This document shows positions 1-5,110 of a stretch of 6,095 bases of DNA, in pieces. The stretch's first letter is position 1; each line of letters opens with the position of its first letter. The DNA is from an uncultured Collinsella sp. GTDB taxonomy: Bacteria > Actinomycetota > Coriobacteriia > Coriobacteriales > Coriobacteriaceae. Position numbers and translations under genes: made by a program. The DNA is taken from assembly GCA_902493145.1 (NCBI GenBank), contig CABUOA010000066.1, positions 1 to 6,095 on the forward strand, read 5' to 3'. Below the pieces are notes generated by a model. That model ran no database searches, had not been told where the DNA came from, and saw only the letters and a program-made list of their open reading frames with translations.

Positions 1-243
1 TTGGCAATGAATTTAAAAATCTTTGGGTGGTGCTGTGGGCCACTGGTATGCATTTTGTGACCACAACCATGCGCCCGTTGACCTGCGACTTGGCTCAGCT
101 TGTCCTCACGGCACCGTATCTTGTCCACAGATCCGTCAAGCTTTTGGTCAGCATTTGGTTGGAATGCGCATGAAACGTCGTGCGAGTATGGGCATATGTG
201 GAGGTCATGAGGTTGTAGCTGCATATTCTTGCAGCCTAGGAGG
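1..243. other. Upstream non-coding region
   Basis: I see no believable gene here. The only open frame (TTG at 23 to 247) lacks a ribosome site and encodes a Cys/His-rich peptide unlike any family I know. Base composition is more mixed than in the genes downstream, with an AT-rich patch at 8-21. Small dyads are present: TTGTG-AC-CACAA at 55-66, flanked by GCAT at 50-53 and ATGC at 69-72; GCATT/AATGC at 151-155 and 163-167; and GCTGCA/TGCAGC at 218-223 and 230-235. No tRNA, SRP RNA or recognised riboswitch pattern was found. It is probably the intergenic region between an unseen upstream gene and the rpsF operon. Confidence 0.7.
34..129. promoter_or_regulatory. Cluster of DnaA-box-like 9-mers (candidate)
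   Basis: An exact TTGTCCACA lies at 121-129 on the + strand; this matches the DnaA box form known from high-GC actinobacteria. TTGTCCTCA at 100-108 matches 8 of 9, GTGACCACA at 57-65 matches 7 of 9, and TGTGGGCCA at 34-42 is a 7 of 9 match on the minus strand. An AT-rich stretch sits just to the left at 8-21. The matches are seen directly; DnaA binding is inference. It could be an origin-proximal DnaA site, a DnaA-controlled promoter region, or chance, since degenerate 9-mers are not rare. Confidence 0.35.
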
Positions 244-257
244 TTGAAAGATATTAT
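229..257 (+). promoter_or_regulatory. Candidate promoter of the rpsF operon
   Basis: TATTAT at 252-257 is one base from the sigma-70 type -10 consensus. TTGCAG at 229-234 lies 17 bp upstream and keeps the TTG of a -35 element, but matches only 3 of 6. Transcription would start near 264, putting the 274-302 hairpin at the 5' end of the mRNA. The local AT-richness (244-270) against a GC-rich background supports a promoter; the weak -35 limits confidence. Confidence 0.4.
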
Positions 258-273
258 TACCAAGTCTTTTCCT

Positions 274-302
274 GCTTCAGGCGCACCTTCACGACCTGAA
301 GC
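274..302 (+). promoter_or_regulatory. rpsF leader hairpin (possible S6:S18 autoregulatory site)
   Basis: GCTTCAGG at 274-281 and CCTGAAGC at 295-302 form a perfect 8-bp stem with a 13-nt loop containing CACC. It ends 13 nt before the AGGAGGTGA ribosome site. Binding of the S6:S18 complex to a hairpin in the rpsF leader is established in several bacterial phyla, and both partners are encoded in this operon, so position and context fit. I cannot confirm the full conserved motif by eye. No T-tract follows, so it is not an intrinsic terminator. Confidence 0.5.
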
Positions 303-328
303 CACATTTGCCCAGAGGAGGTGACAAT

Positions 329-622
329 ATGAAGGCTTATGAACTGCTGTTCTTTGTTGACCCGTCGCTCGACCCCGAGACTCGTCTCGCTGTTATGAAG
401 CGTATCGATACCACGATCGCTGAGGGCGCTGGCAAGGTCGACTCCGTTGACGAGTGGGGCAAGCGCAAGCTCGCCTACGAGATCAACGACCTCACCGATG
501 GTGACTACACCCTCATCAACTTCCACGCAGATCCTACCCAGATCGCCGAGCTTGATCGCGTCCTGCGCATCACCGACGCTGTGGTCCGCCACATGATCGT
601 CCGTCGCGACGACCAGGAGTAA
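329..622 (+). CDS. rpsF: 30S ribosomal protein S6
   Basis: S6 is a 30S platform protein that binds 16S rRNA together with S18, encoded two genes downstream. The 97-residue product has the normal length and opens with the typical MKAYELLFFVDP strand; the family-characteristic WGKRKLAYEI segment is at residues 43-52, followed by the DGDYTLINF strand at 58-66 and a short charged end (RRDDQE). I chose ATG 329 because AGGAGGTGA at 316-324 is a near-perfect ribosome site four bases before it. An in-frame TTG at 308 would add seven residues that are simply the ribosome site translated. It is the first gene of the four-gene operon and may be controlled through the leader hairpin at 274-302. Confidence 0.97.
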   Translation: MKAYELLFFVDPSLDPETRLAVMKRIDTTIAEGAGKVDSVDEWGKRKLAYEINDLTDGDYTLINFHADPTQIAELDRVLRITDAVVRHMIVRRDDQE

Positions 623-632
623 GACTGTCGTT

Positions 633-654
633 TTGGACTGGGCTTGTGCCCCAA
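633..654 (+). promoter_or_regulatory. Small hairpin before ssb
   Basis: In the 48-bp rpsF-ssb gap, GGGC at 640-643 pairs with GCCC at 648-651 around a TTGT loop, and TTG at 633-635 can pair with CAA at 652-654 across a four-base bulge. The 3' edge touches the AGAGGAAG ribosome site of ssb, so it could modestly tune ssb translation. The stem is short and may be chance. Confidence 0.25.
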
Positions 655-670
655 GAGGAAGTAGTGAGTT

Positions 671-1123
671 ATGAGCATCAATCGAGTGAACATCACCGGT
701 AACCTCACCCGCGATCCCGAGCTGCGAGCCACCGCCGGCGGAACCCAGGTTCTGTCCTTTGGCGTCGCCGTGAACGATCGTCGCCGCAACGCGCAGACTG
801 GCGAGTGGGAGGACTATCCCAACTTTGTCGACTGCACCATGTTCGGCACCCGCGCCGAGGCCGTGAGCCGTTTCCTGGCAAAGGGAAACAAGGTCGCGAT
901 CGAGGGCAAGCTGCGCTACAGCTCTTGGGAGCGCGACGGCCAGCGCCGGAGCAAGCTTGAGGTCATCGTCGATGAGATCGAGTTTATGAGCTCCCGTGGT
1001 GGCCAGGGTGGCTACGATCAGGGCGGTTACGCCCCCGCAGCGCCCGCGCCCGCAGCACGTCCTGCCGCACCGGTGGCCACGCCGCCTGCGGTCGACGTCT
1101 ACGATGAGGACATCCCGTTCTAA
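671..1123 (+). CDS. ssb: Single-stranded DNA-binding protein
   Basis: This SSB coats single-stranded DNA during replication, recombination and repair, and recruits partner proteins through its C-terminal tip. Of 150 residues, about 1-107 form the OB-fold, starting MSINRVNITGNLTRDPELR and including aromatic positions W46, F52, F58 and W86 likely to stack on DNA. Residues 108-142 are a flexible Gly then Pro/Ala-rich linker, and the chain ends in the acidic tip DEDIPF (145-150), the classic partner-docking motif. ATG 671 follows AGAGGAAG at 654-661. Placement between rpsF and rpsR is the common arrangement in Gram-positives, which points to the housekeeping SSB rather than a plasmid or phage copy. 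Confidence 0.97.
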   Translation: MSINRVNITGNLTRDPELRATAGGTQVLSFGVAVNDRRRNAQTGEWEDYPNFVDCTMFGTRAEAVSRFLAKGNKVAIEGKLRYSSWERDGQRRSKLEVIVDEIEFMSSRGGQGGYDQGGYAPAAPAPAARPAAPVATPPAVDVYDEDIPF

Positions 1124-1150
1124 GGGTTGTTCACCTATTTTTGAGTGAGA

Positions 1151-1176
1151 GGCGGCTTCGGTTCGCCGAAGTTGCC
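1151..1176 (+). promoter_or_regulatory. Stable hairpin in the ssb-rpsR gap
   Basis: The arms 1151-1161 and 1166-1176 form an 11-bp stem (six Watson-Crick pairs nearest the loop, then two G-U pairs, then three G/C pairs) capped by a TTCG loop. It ends five bases before the rpsR ribosome site AAAGGT (1182-1187). There is no T-tract, so an intrinsic terminator is unlikely. Possible roles are an mRNA processing or stability element, or translational control of rpsR; the role is inference. Confidence 0.6.
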
Positions 1177-1195
1177 AAATGAAAGGTATTTTGAC

Positions 1196-1462
1196 ATGGC
1201 TAATGATTTTTCTGCACGTCAGCCGCGTCGTAAGTACTGCCAGTTCTGCAAGGAGAACACTGAGTTCATCGACTATAAGGACACTCAGCTTCTCCGTAAG
1301 TACATGACCGACCGTGGCAAGATCAAGCCCCGTCGCGTCACTGGCGCTTGCACGCAGCATCAGCATGACATCGCCAACGCCATCAAGCGCGCCCGCGAGA
1401 TGGCTCTCCTGCCGTACACCGTCCCCGTGGTTTCCTCTCGTGGCAACCGCGACCGCGGCTAA
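1196..1462 (+). CDS. rpsR: 30S ribosomal protein S18, zinc-binding (C+) form
   Basis: S18 forms a heterodimer with S6 on the 30S platform. The 88-residue product shows the S18 core IDYKDTQLLRKYMTDRGKI (25-43) and KPRRVTGAC (44-52), ending in the family LLPYTV segment and a basic tail. C15, C18 (CQFC), C52 and H55 form a CxxC plus CxxH set, the pattern of the zinc-binding C+ S18 paralogue known in high-GC Gram-positives; zinc binding itself is inferred. I chose ATG 1196 because AAAGGT at 1182-1187 precedes it by eight bases and MANDFSARQPRRKYC is a normal S18 start. The longer in-frame start at 1145 would translate the upstream hairpin. It sits 15 bp before rplI. Confidence 0.96.
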   Translation: MANDFSARQPRRKYCQFCKENTEFIDYKDTQLLRKYMTDRGKIKPRRVTGACTQHQHDIANAIKRAREMALLPYTVPVVSSRGNRDRG

Positions 1463-1477
1463 GAAGGGAGACGCATC

Positions 1478-2017
1478 ATGAAGGTTATTCTTCTCGATGA
1501 GATCAAGGGCAAGGGCGGCGAGGGTGACGTCGTAGAGGTCGCTCAGGGTTACGCTGAGAACTTCCTGTTCCCCAAGAAGCTCGCTGTTGCCGCCACCAAG
1601 GGCAACCTCAAGCAGCTTGACGAGCGTCGCAACAACATCGCCAAGCGCGAGGCCGTCCGTCTGGCTACCGCCAACGAGACCAAGGCTGCCTTCGAGGGCA
1701 AGACGGTCACCGTTGACGTCAAGGTCGGCGACGAGGGCATCCTCTTTGGCTCCGTTACCGCCGCTATGATCGCTGACGCCATCAAGGCTCAGCTCGGTAT
1801 GGACATCGACCGCAAGCGCGTCGAGCTCGGTAAGCCCATCAAGGTTGCCGGTGCCCACACCGTTGCCATCTCGCTGTACCGCGAGATCAAGGCCGAGGTT
1901 GTCGTTCTCGTCGGCGTTACCGCCGAGGAGCTCGCTGCCGAGGCTGAGGTCGAGGAGGCCGCTGAGGTCGCCGAGGCCGAGACCGCCGAGGTCGAGACTG
2001 AGGCTGCTGCCGAGTAG
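1478..2017 (+). CDS. rplI: 50S ribosomal protein L9 with acidic C-terminal tail
   Basis: L9 binds 23S rRNA near the L1 stalk and helps maintain translational fidelity. Residues 1-40 (MKVILLDEIKGKGGEGDVVEV, GYAENFLFPKKLA) form the N-terminal RNA-binding domain with the conserved GYxxNFLxPxxxA motif. Residues about 41-75 form the connecting helix, and 76-147 the C-terminal domain. At 179 residues it is about 30 longer than the usual 147-150. The excess, residues 149-179, is a low-complexity tail of Ala and Glu with some Val and Thr, probably disordered. ATG 1478 follows the AAGGGAG ribosome site by seven bases. It is the last gene of the operon, 32 bp before a strong terminator. Confidence 0.96.
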   Translation: MKVILLDEIKGKGGEGDVVEVAQGYAENFLFPKKLAVAATKGNLKQLDERRNNIAKREAVRLATANETKAAFEGKTVTVDVKVGDEGILFGSVTAAMIADAIKAQLGMDIDRKRVELGKPIKVAGAHTVAISLYREIKAEVVVLVGVTAEELAAEAEVEEAAEVAEAETAEVETEAAAE

Positions 2018-2049
2018 CATTTGCTGCAACGCAACAATCTTGTTCTAAG

Positions 2050-2086
2050 AAGGGCGCTCTGGGAAACCAGGGCGCCCTTTTGTTTT
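2050..2086 (+). terminator. Intrinsic terminator of the rpsF-ssb-rpsR-rplI operon
   Basis: A 13-bp stem (2050-2062 with 2067-2079) contains a single G-U pair, is capped by a GAAA tetraloop and is followed by TTTTGTTTT. It begins 32 bp after the rplI stop codon. The A-tract on the left is short, so it is likely one-directional. It separates the ribosomal operon from dnaB. Confidence 0.93.
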
Positions 2087-2108
2087 ATTTGCGCTGAGTG
2101 AGTGTCAT

Positions 2109-2150
2109 GGTGAACGTTGCGTCGAAGTCCTATAGACAGGACCGTTCATC
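2109..2150 (+). promoter_or_regulatory. Bulged hairpin upstream of dnaB
   Basis: An outer stem pairs 2109-2116 with 2143-2150 (TGAACG/CGTTCA plus a G-U and a G-C pair). An inner stem pairs GTCCT at 2127-2131 with AGGAC at 2138-2142 around a six-base loop. The two stems abut on the 3' side and are separated by a ten-base bulge (2117-2126) on the 5' side. It lies between the operon terminator and dnaB. It could be a structured RNA or an operator; no known family is recognised. Confidence 0.4.
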
Positions 2151-2201
2151 CGTTTGGTTCGGTGATGATTGGCGGCGCGCGGCGCGTTTTGGGACCGTGG
2201 C

Positions 2202-2210
2202 TGATACTAT
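2202..2210 (+). promoter_or_regulatory. Candidate extended -10 promoter of dnaB
   Basis: TG-A-TACTAT at 2202-2210 fits an extended -10 element (TGn followed by a 4 of 6 hexamer). No convincing -35 is seen about 17 bp upstream, where the sequence is a GC-rich run. A start near 2217 would give a leader of about 27 nt before ATG 2244. dnaB follows a strong terminator, so it needs a promoter somewhere in this gap. Confidence 0.35.
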
Positions 2211-2243
2211 GGATGCTCGCAAGCGATATGAATGAGGATGCTC

Positions 2244-3635
2244 ATGGCATACGACGATAGGGAGACCGGGCTGACGGTTGAGGACCGCGGCTCCAAGTTG
2301 GGTCTTCCCCAAAACCAAGATGCAGAGGCCAATGTACTGGCCGCTATGCTGCTATCGCCCGAGGTGGTCGAAGAGGCCCAGGTCGAGCTGCAGCCCGATG
2401 ACTTCTACCGGCCCATTCATAAGACCATCTATACCGCGATGGTCGATATGTACAACAGCCGCATTCCCATCGACTCCATCTCGCTGATCGATTACCTACG
2501 AAGCGTCAACAAGCTCGATGCCGTGGGCGGCGAAGCGTATATTTTGGAGTTGATGGGTCAGACCCTGTCGCTCGTCAACTGGCAGCACCATGCCGCCATC
2601 GTTCGCCGCGATTCGATGCTGCGTGAGCTGATCGGCGCCACCAACGAGATCAACGCGCTGGCATATAACGCCCCCACCGACACCAAAGAGGTCGTGGAGC
2701 TGGCCGAGAGCAAGCTGCTCAAGGTCACGGCACGCGAGGTCAAGTCGAGCTACAAGACGCTGACCGAGTTTATGGTCGAGGCCTATAACGAGGCCGAGGA
2801 AGTGTGCCAGGCCGGCGGCCAGGCTGCGGGCGTGCCCACGGGCTTCCCGTCACTCGACCGCATGCTCATGGGTTTTCGCGAGGGCCAGCTCATCATCATC
2901 GGCGCCCGCCCTGCCGTGGGTAAGACGTCGTTCGCCCTGAATCTGGCGCTCAACGCTGCCGCTGCCGGTTATACCGTTGGCTTCTTCTCTCTGGAGATGT
3001 CGGGCAAGGAAATTGCCCAGCGTCTGATTTGCGCCTACGCCATGATTTCGATCAGTGACTTCCGCATGGGCCGCATTAGCCCCGAGCAGTGGGCCAATAT
3101 CAACGAGGCCACGCAGACCTTGTCCAAGCTCGATATTCTGATTGACGATACGCCCGGCACCACAGTGACCGAGATTCGCGCCAAGAGCCGCCGCATGCTC
3201 CATAACAAGGAGAAGGCAATCATCATCCTGGACTACCTGCAGCTGGTGAGTCCTCCGCCGGGACGCCGCTCCGAGAGCCGTACCGTCGAGGTCTCCGAGA
3301 TGTCGCGTGGTCTGAAGATCATGGCCAAGGAGCTCAAGATCCCGCTCATCGCGCTGTCGCAGCTCTCGCGTCAGGTCGAATCCCGTACCGGCAAGCGCCC
3401 GCAGCTTTCCGACCTTCGTGAATCGGGCTCCATCGAGCAGGACGCCGATATCGTTATGTTCTTGGACCGCTCCGCCGACGAGGCCGAAGCCTCGCGCGAC
3501 GATCGACCCGACGAGGGCGTTACGCGTATCGTCGTGGCTAAGAACCGTTCGGGCCCGATCGGCGACGTCGACCTGATGTTCCTGCCGGCATCCACCAAGT
3601 TCTATGAGCTTGATGGGGCACATGCCGAGGAGTAG
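2244..3635 (+). CDS. dnaB: Replicative DNA helicase DnaB
   Basis: DnaB is the hexameric, ATP-driven 5'-3' helicase that unwinds DNA at the replication fork and works with DnaG primase. The 463-residue product has the N-terminal DnaB domain (about 20-125, starting LPQNQDAEANVLAAMLL), a linker region, and a RecA-like motor domain (about 190-460). Walker A GARPAVGKTS is at 220-229 (K227), the catalytic glutamate is probably E251 in FFSLEM, Walker B IIILD is at 326-330, the SQLSRQVE segment is at 372-379, and the arginine-finger region KNRSG is at 433-437. No intein interrupts it. I chose ATG 2244 because TGAGGA at 2233-2238 lies five bases before it. ATGs at 2232 and 2238 are in frame but lack a ribosome site. 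The stop codon overlaps the putative purA promoter. Confidence 0.97.
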   Translation: MAYDDRETGLTVEDRGSKLGLPQNQDAEANVLAAMLLSPEVVEEAQVELQPDDFYRPIHKTIYTAMVDMYNSRIPIDSISLIDYLRSVNKLDAVGGEAYILELMGQTLSLVNWQHHAAIVRRDSMLRELIGATNEINALAYNAPTDTKEVVELAESKLLKVTAREVKSSYKTLTEFMVEAYNEAEEVCQAGGQAAGVPTGFPSLDRMLMGFREGQLIIIGARPAVGKTSFALNLALNAAAAGYTVGFFSLEMSGKEIAQRLICAYAMISISDFRMGRISPEQWANINEATQTLSKLDILIDDTPGTTVTEIRAKSRRMLHNKEKAIIILDYLQLVSPPPGRRSESRTVEVSEMSRGLKIMAKELKIPLIALSQLSRQVESRTGKRPQLSDLRESGSIEQDADIVMFLDRSADEAEASRDDRPDEGVTRIVVAKNRSGPIGDVDLMFLPASTKFYELDGAHAEE

Positions 3636-3662
3636 GACAGGCGCCCGTTGCACGGGTATACT
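3634..3662 (+). promoter_or_regulatory. Promoter of purA, with a dyad in its spacer
   Basis: AGGACA at 3634-3639 (4 of 6) and TATACT at 3657-3662 (5 of 6) are separated by exactly 17 bp. The -35 overlaps the last two bases of the dnaB stop codon. The spacer contains the inverted repeat CCCGT-TGC-ACGGG at 3644-3656, ending exactly at the -10. That could be an operator, although it matches no purine repressor site I know. A start near 3669 would give a leader of about 60 nt. Confidence 0.55.
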
Positions 3663-3678
3663 GGGAATGTTTTGTGCT

Positions 3679-3703
3679 TCTGCGTGCCGGCGTGGCGCGT
3701 AGA
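3679..3703 (+). promoter_or_regulatory. purA leader hairpin
   Basis: A 10-bp stem pairs 3679-3688 with 3694-3703 around a five-base GGCGT loop, with two G-U pairs. It would begin about 10 nt into the purA mRNA if transcription starts near 3669, and it ends 14 bases before the AAGGAG ribosome site. No T-tract follows. It may act in mRNA stability or translational control; no known riboswitch is recognised. Confidence 0.4.
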
Positions 3704-3728
3704 CAGTCCATGAATGTAAGGAGTAAAC

Positions 3729-5015
3729 ATGCCGTCAACCGTTTTGGTCGGTGCCCAGTGGGGCGATGAGGGCAAGGGTAAGATTTGCGACCTGGTCGCC
3801 GGCGACTTCGATGCCGTCGTGCGCTACTCGGGCGGCAACAACGCCGGCCACACCATCGTCGTCAACGGCAAGAAGTACGGCCTGCACCAGGTGCCCTCCG
3901 GCATCATGTATTCCGACCACGTGTCGGTGATCGGTAACGGCTGCGTCGTCAACCCCAAGGTTGTCCTTGAGGAGATCGACATGTTCGAGGCCGACGGCAT
4001 CACCACCAAGAACCTCAAGATTAGCGGCAACGCGCATGTCATCATGCCGTACCACATCGATCTGGATGGCGCCTTTGAGCAGAAGCTCGGCAAGAAGAAT
4101 ATCGGTACCACCAAGCGCGGCATCGGTCCGTGCTATCAGGACAAGATGGCCCGCATTGGCCTGCGCATGCAGGACATGCTGGACGAGGCACTGTTCCGCG
4201 ACAAGCTGGAGACCGCTCTTGCCCGCGTGAACCCCGAGCTCGAGCTCATCTACAACCTGCCCACCTACACCGTGGACCAGATTTGCGACGAGTACCTGCC
4301 CATGGCCGAGCGCCTGCGTCCCTACATCACCGAGACGAGCCTGCTGCTCAACAACATGATCGATGAGGGCAAGGACCTGCTGTTTGAGGGCGCCCAGGCG
4401 ACGCTGCTCGACATCGATCACGGCACCTATCCGTACGTGACGTCTTCCAACTGCACCGCCGGCGGCGCCATCACCGGCTCCGGCGTGGGCATGAAGAACG
4501 TCGACCGCGTGCTGGGCGTCATGAAAGCCTATATCACCCGCGTCGGTTCGGGCCCCATGCCCACCGAGCTTTCCTATGAGTCCGAGGCCGGTCACACGCT
4601 GACCGAGGAGGGCTATGAGTACGGCGTGACCACCGGTCGCCGTCGTCGCTGCGGCTGGTTCGACGGCCCCATCGCCAACTACGCCTCGCGCGTCAACGGC
4701 CTCACCGATATCGCCCTGACCAAGCTCGACGTGCTTTCGGCCTTCGACACCATCAAGGTGTGCGTGGCCTACGACGTCGATGGCGAGCGCTACACCAGCG
4801 TGCCCGAGCATCAGGTGCGCTTTGAGCATGCCAAGCCCATCTACGAGGAGCTTCCCGGCTGGAAGTGCGACATTACCGGTTGCCGCAGCTTTGACGAGTT
4901 GCCGCAGGAGGCTCAGGACTACGTGGCGTTTATCGAGGATCTGGCACACACCCGCGTGACGTTCATTGGCGTTGGCGCCGGTCGCGAGCAGATTATCAAC
5001 CGATTCTGGAAGTAA
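3729..5015 (+). CDS. purA: Adenylosuccinate synthetase
   Basis: PurA catalyses the GTP-dependent joining of IMP and aspartate to give adenylosuccinate, the first committed step from IMP to AMP, in the cytoplasm. The 428-residue product has normal family length. It shows the P-loop-like GDEGKGK (12-18) with catalytic D13, catalytic H41 in NNAGHT, TTKRGIGP (127-134), the GAQATLLDIDHGTYPYVTSS block (221-240), the substrate-binding arginine loop TTGRRRRCGW (301-310), the guanine-recognising TKLD (331-334) and GVGAGRE (414-420). No key residue appears lost. ATG 3729 follows AAGGAG (3718-3723) by five bases. It lies 93 bp after dnaB, probably with its own promoter, and 118 bp before purD, another purine gene. 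Confidence 0.98.
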   Translation: MPSTVLVGAQWGDEGKGKICDLVAGDFDAVVRYSGGNNAGHTIVVNGKKYGLHQVPSGIMYSDHVSVIGNGCVVNPKVVLEEIDMFEADGITTKNLKISGNAHVIMPYHIDLDGAFEQKLGKKNIGTTKRGIGPCYQDKMARIGLRMQDMLDEALFRDKLETALARVNPELELIYNLPTYTVDQICDEYLPMAERLRPYITETSLLLNNMIDEGKDLLFEGAQATLLDIDHGTYPYVTSSNCTAGGAITGSGVGMKNVDRVLGVMKAYITRVGSGPMPTELSYESEAGHTLTEEGYEYGVTTGRRRRCGWFDGPIANYASRVNGLTDIALTKLDVLSAFDTIKVCVAYDVDGERYTSVPEHQVRFEHAKPIYEELPGWKCDITGCRSFDELPQEAQDYVAFIEDLAHTRVTFIGVGAGREQIINRFWK

Positions 5016-5037
5016 TCGGGACTATTTGGTTATTGCG

Positions 5038-5079
5038 ATATACCCCTTTGCAGCCCAAGCGGGCGGCCGAGGGGTATAT
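5038..5079 (+). terminator. Large inverted repeat after purA (possible terminator)
   Basis: ATATACCCCT at 5038-5047 and AGGGGTATAT at 5070-5079 form a perfect 10-bp stem. Inside, GCCC at 5053-5056 pairs with GGGC at 5061-5064 around an AAGC loop, with a symmetric five-by-five internal region that can partly pair. It starts 22 bp after the purA stop. The 3' side runs into TTTGCTT, a weak T-tract, so termination is plausible but not clear. The two arms are centred 32 bp apart, about three helical turns, so a DNA operator is an alternative. Confidence 0.45.
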
Positions 5080-5090
5080 TTGCTTGCAAA
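5075..5090 (+). promoter_or_regulatory. Candidate purD -10 element and adjoining dyad
   Basis: TATATT at 5075-5080 is one base from the -10 consensus but has no good -35 at normal spacing. It overlaps TTTGC-TT-GCAAA at 5079-5090, a perfect dyad with a two-base centre that would cover the predicted start near 5087. This arrangement is operator-like. If purD is instead co-transcribed with purA, the same bases act as RNA. Evidence is positional only. Confidence 0.28.
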
Positions 5091-5091
5091 G

Positions 5092-5110
5092 GGCTCGCGC
5101 GGAGCGAGCC
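5092..5110 (+). promoter_or_regulatory. purD leader hairpin
   Basis: GGCTCGC at 5092-5098 pairs perfectly with GCGAGCC at 5104-5110 (7 bp, mostly G/C, GCGGA loop). It ends 12 bases before the AGGAGG ribosome site of purD. No T-tract follows. Its first two bases are shared with an alternative pairing (5044-5052 with 5085-5093), so the two structures compete. Confidence 0.5.

Noticed and set aside
23..247. 74-codon open frame in the upstream region
   Set aside because: TTG start, no ribosome site, no recognisable motif, and codon use unlike the real genes.
244..324. Possible 26-residue leader peptide ending in the rpsF ribosome site
   Set aside because: Its TTG start directly abuts the AGGAGG at 238-243 with no spacing, and the candidate promoter lies inside it, so it would not be translated.
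308..328. TTG 308 as the start of rpsF
   Set aside because: It would make the AGGAGGTGA ribosome site coding; ATG 329 with ideal spacing gives a standard S6 N-terminus.
1145..1195. Upstream start for rpsR
   Set aside because: The extra 17 residues would translate the 1151-1176 hairpin and the ribosome site; S18 proteins normally start as at 1196.
257..2029. 590-codon open frame on the minus strand across rpsF, ssb, rpsR and rplI
   Set aside because: It is antisense to four certain genes. The lack of stops follows from their C/G-ending codon bias, and the translation is low-complexity Leu/Gly/Asp/Val sequence with no family resemblance.
2176..2190. CGCG-CGG-CGCG followed by TTTT as a terminator
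   Set aside because: A four-base-pair stem with a triloop and only four T's is too small, and it lies where the dnaB promoter should be.
2232..2243. ATG 2232 or 2238 as the start of dnaB
   Set aside because: Neither has a ribosome site upstream, and the TGAGGA that serves ATG 2244 overlaps both.
2244..3635. Intein in dnaB, a common insertion site
   Set aside because: The Walker A, Walker B and arginine-finger blocks are contiguous and the length is normal, so there is no insertion.
3735..4949. 404-codon open frame on the minus strand opposite purA
   Set aside because: Same shadow effect; composition is Val/Gly/His/Ala-rich without motifs, and purA on the other strand is unambiguous.
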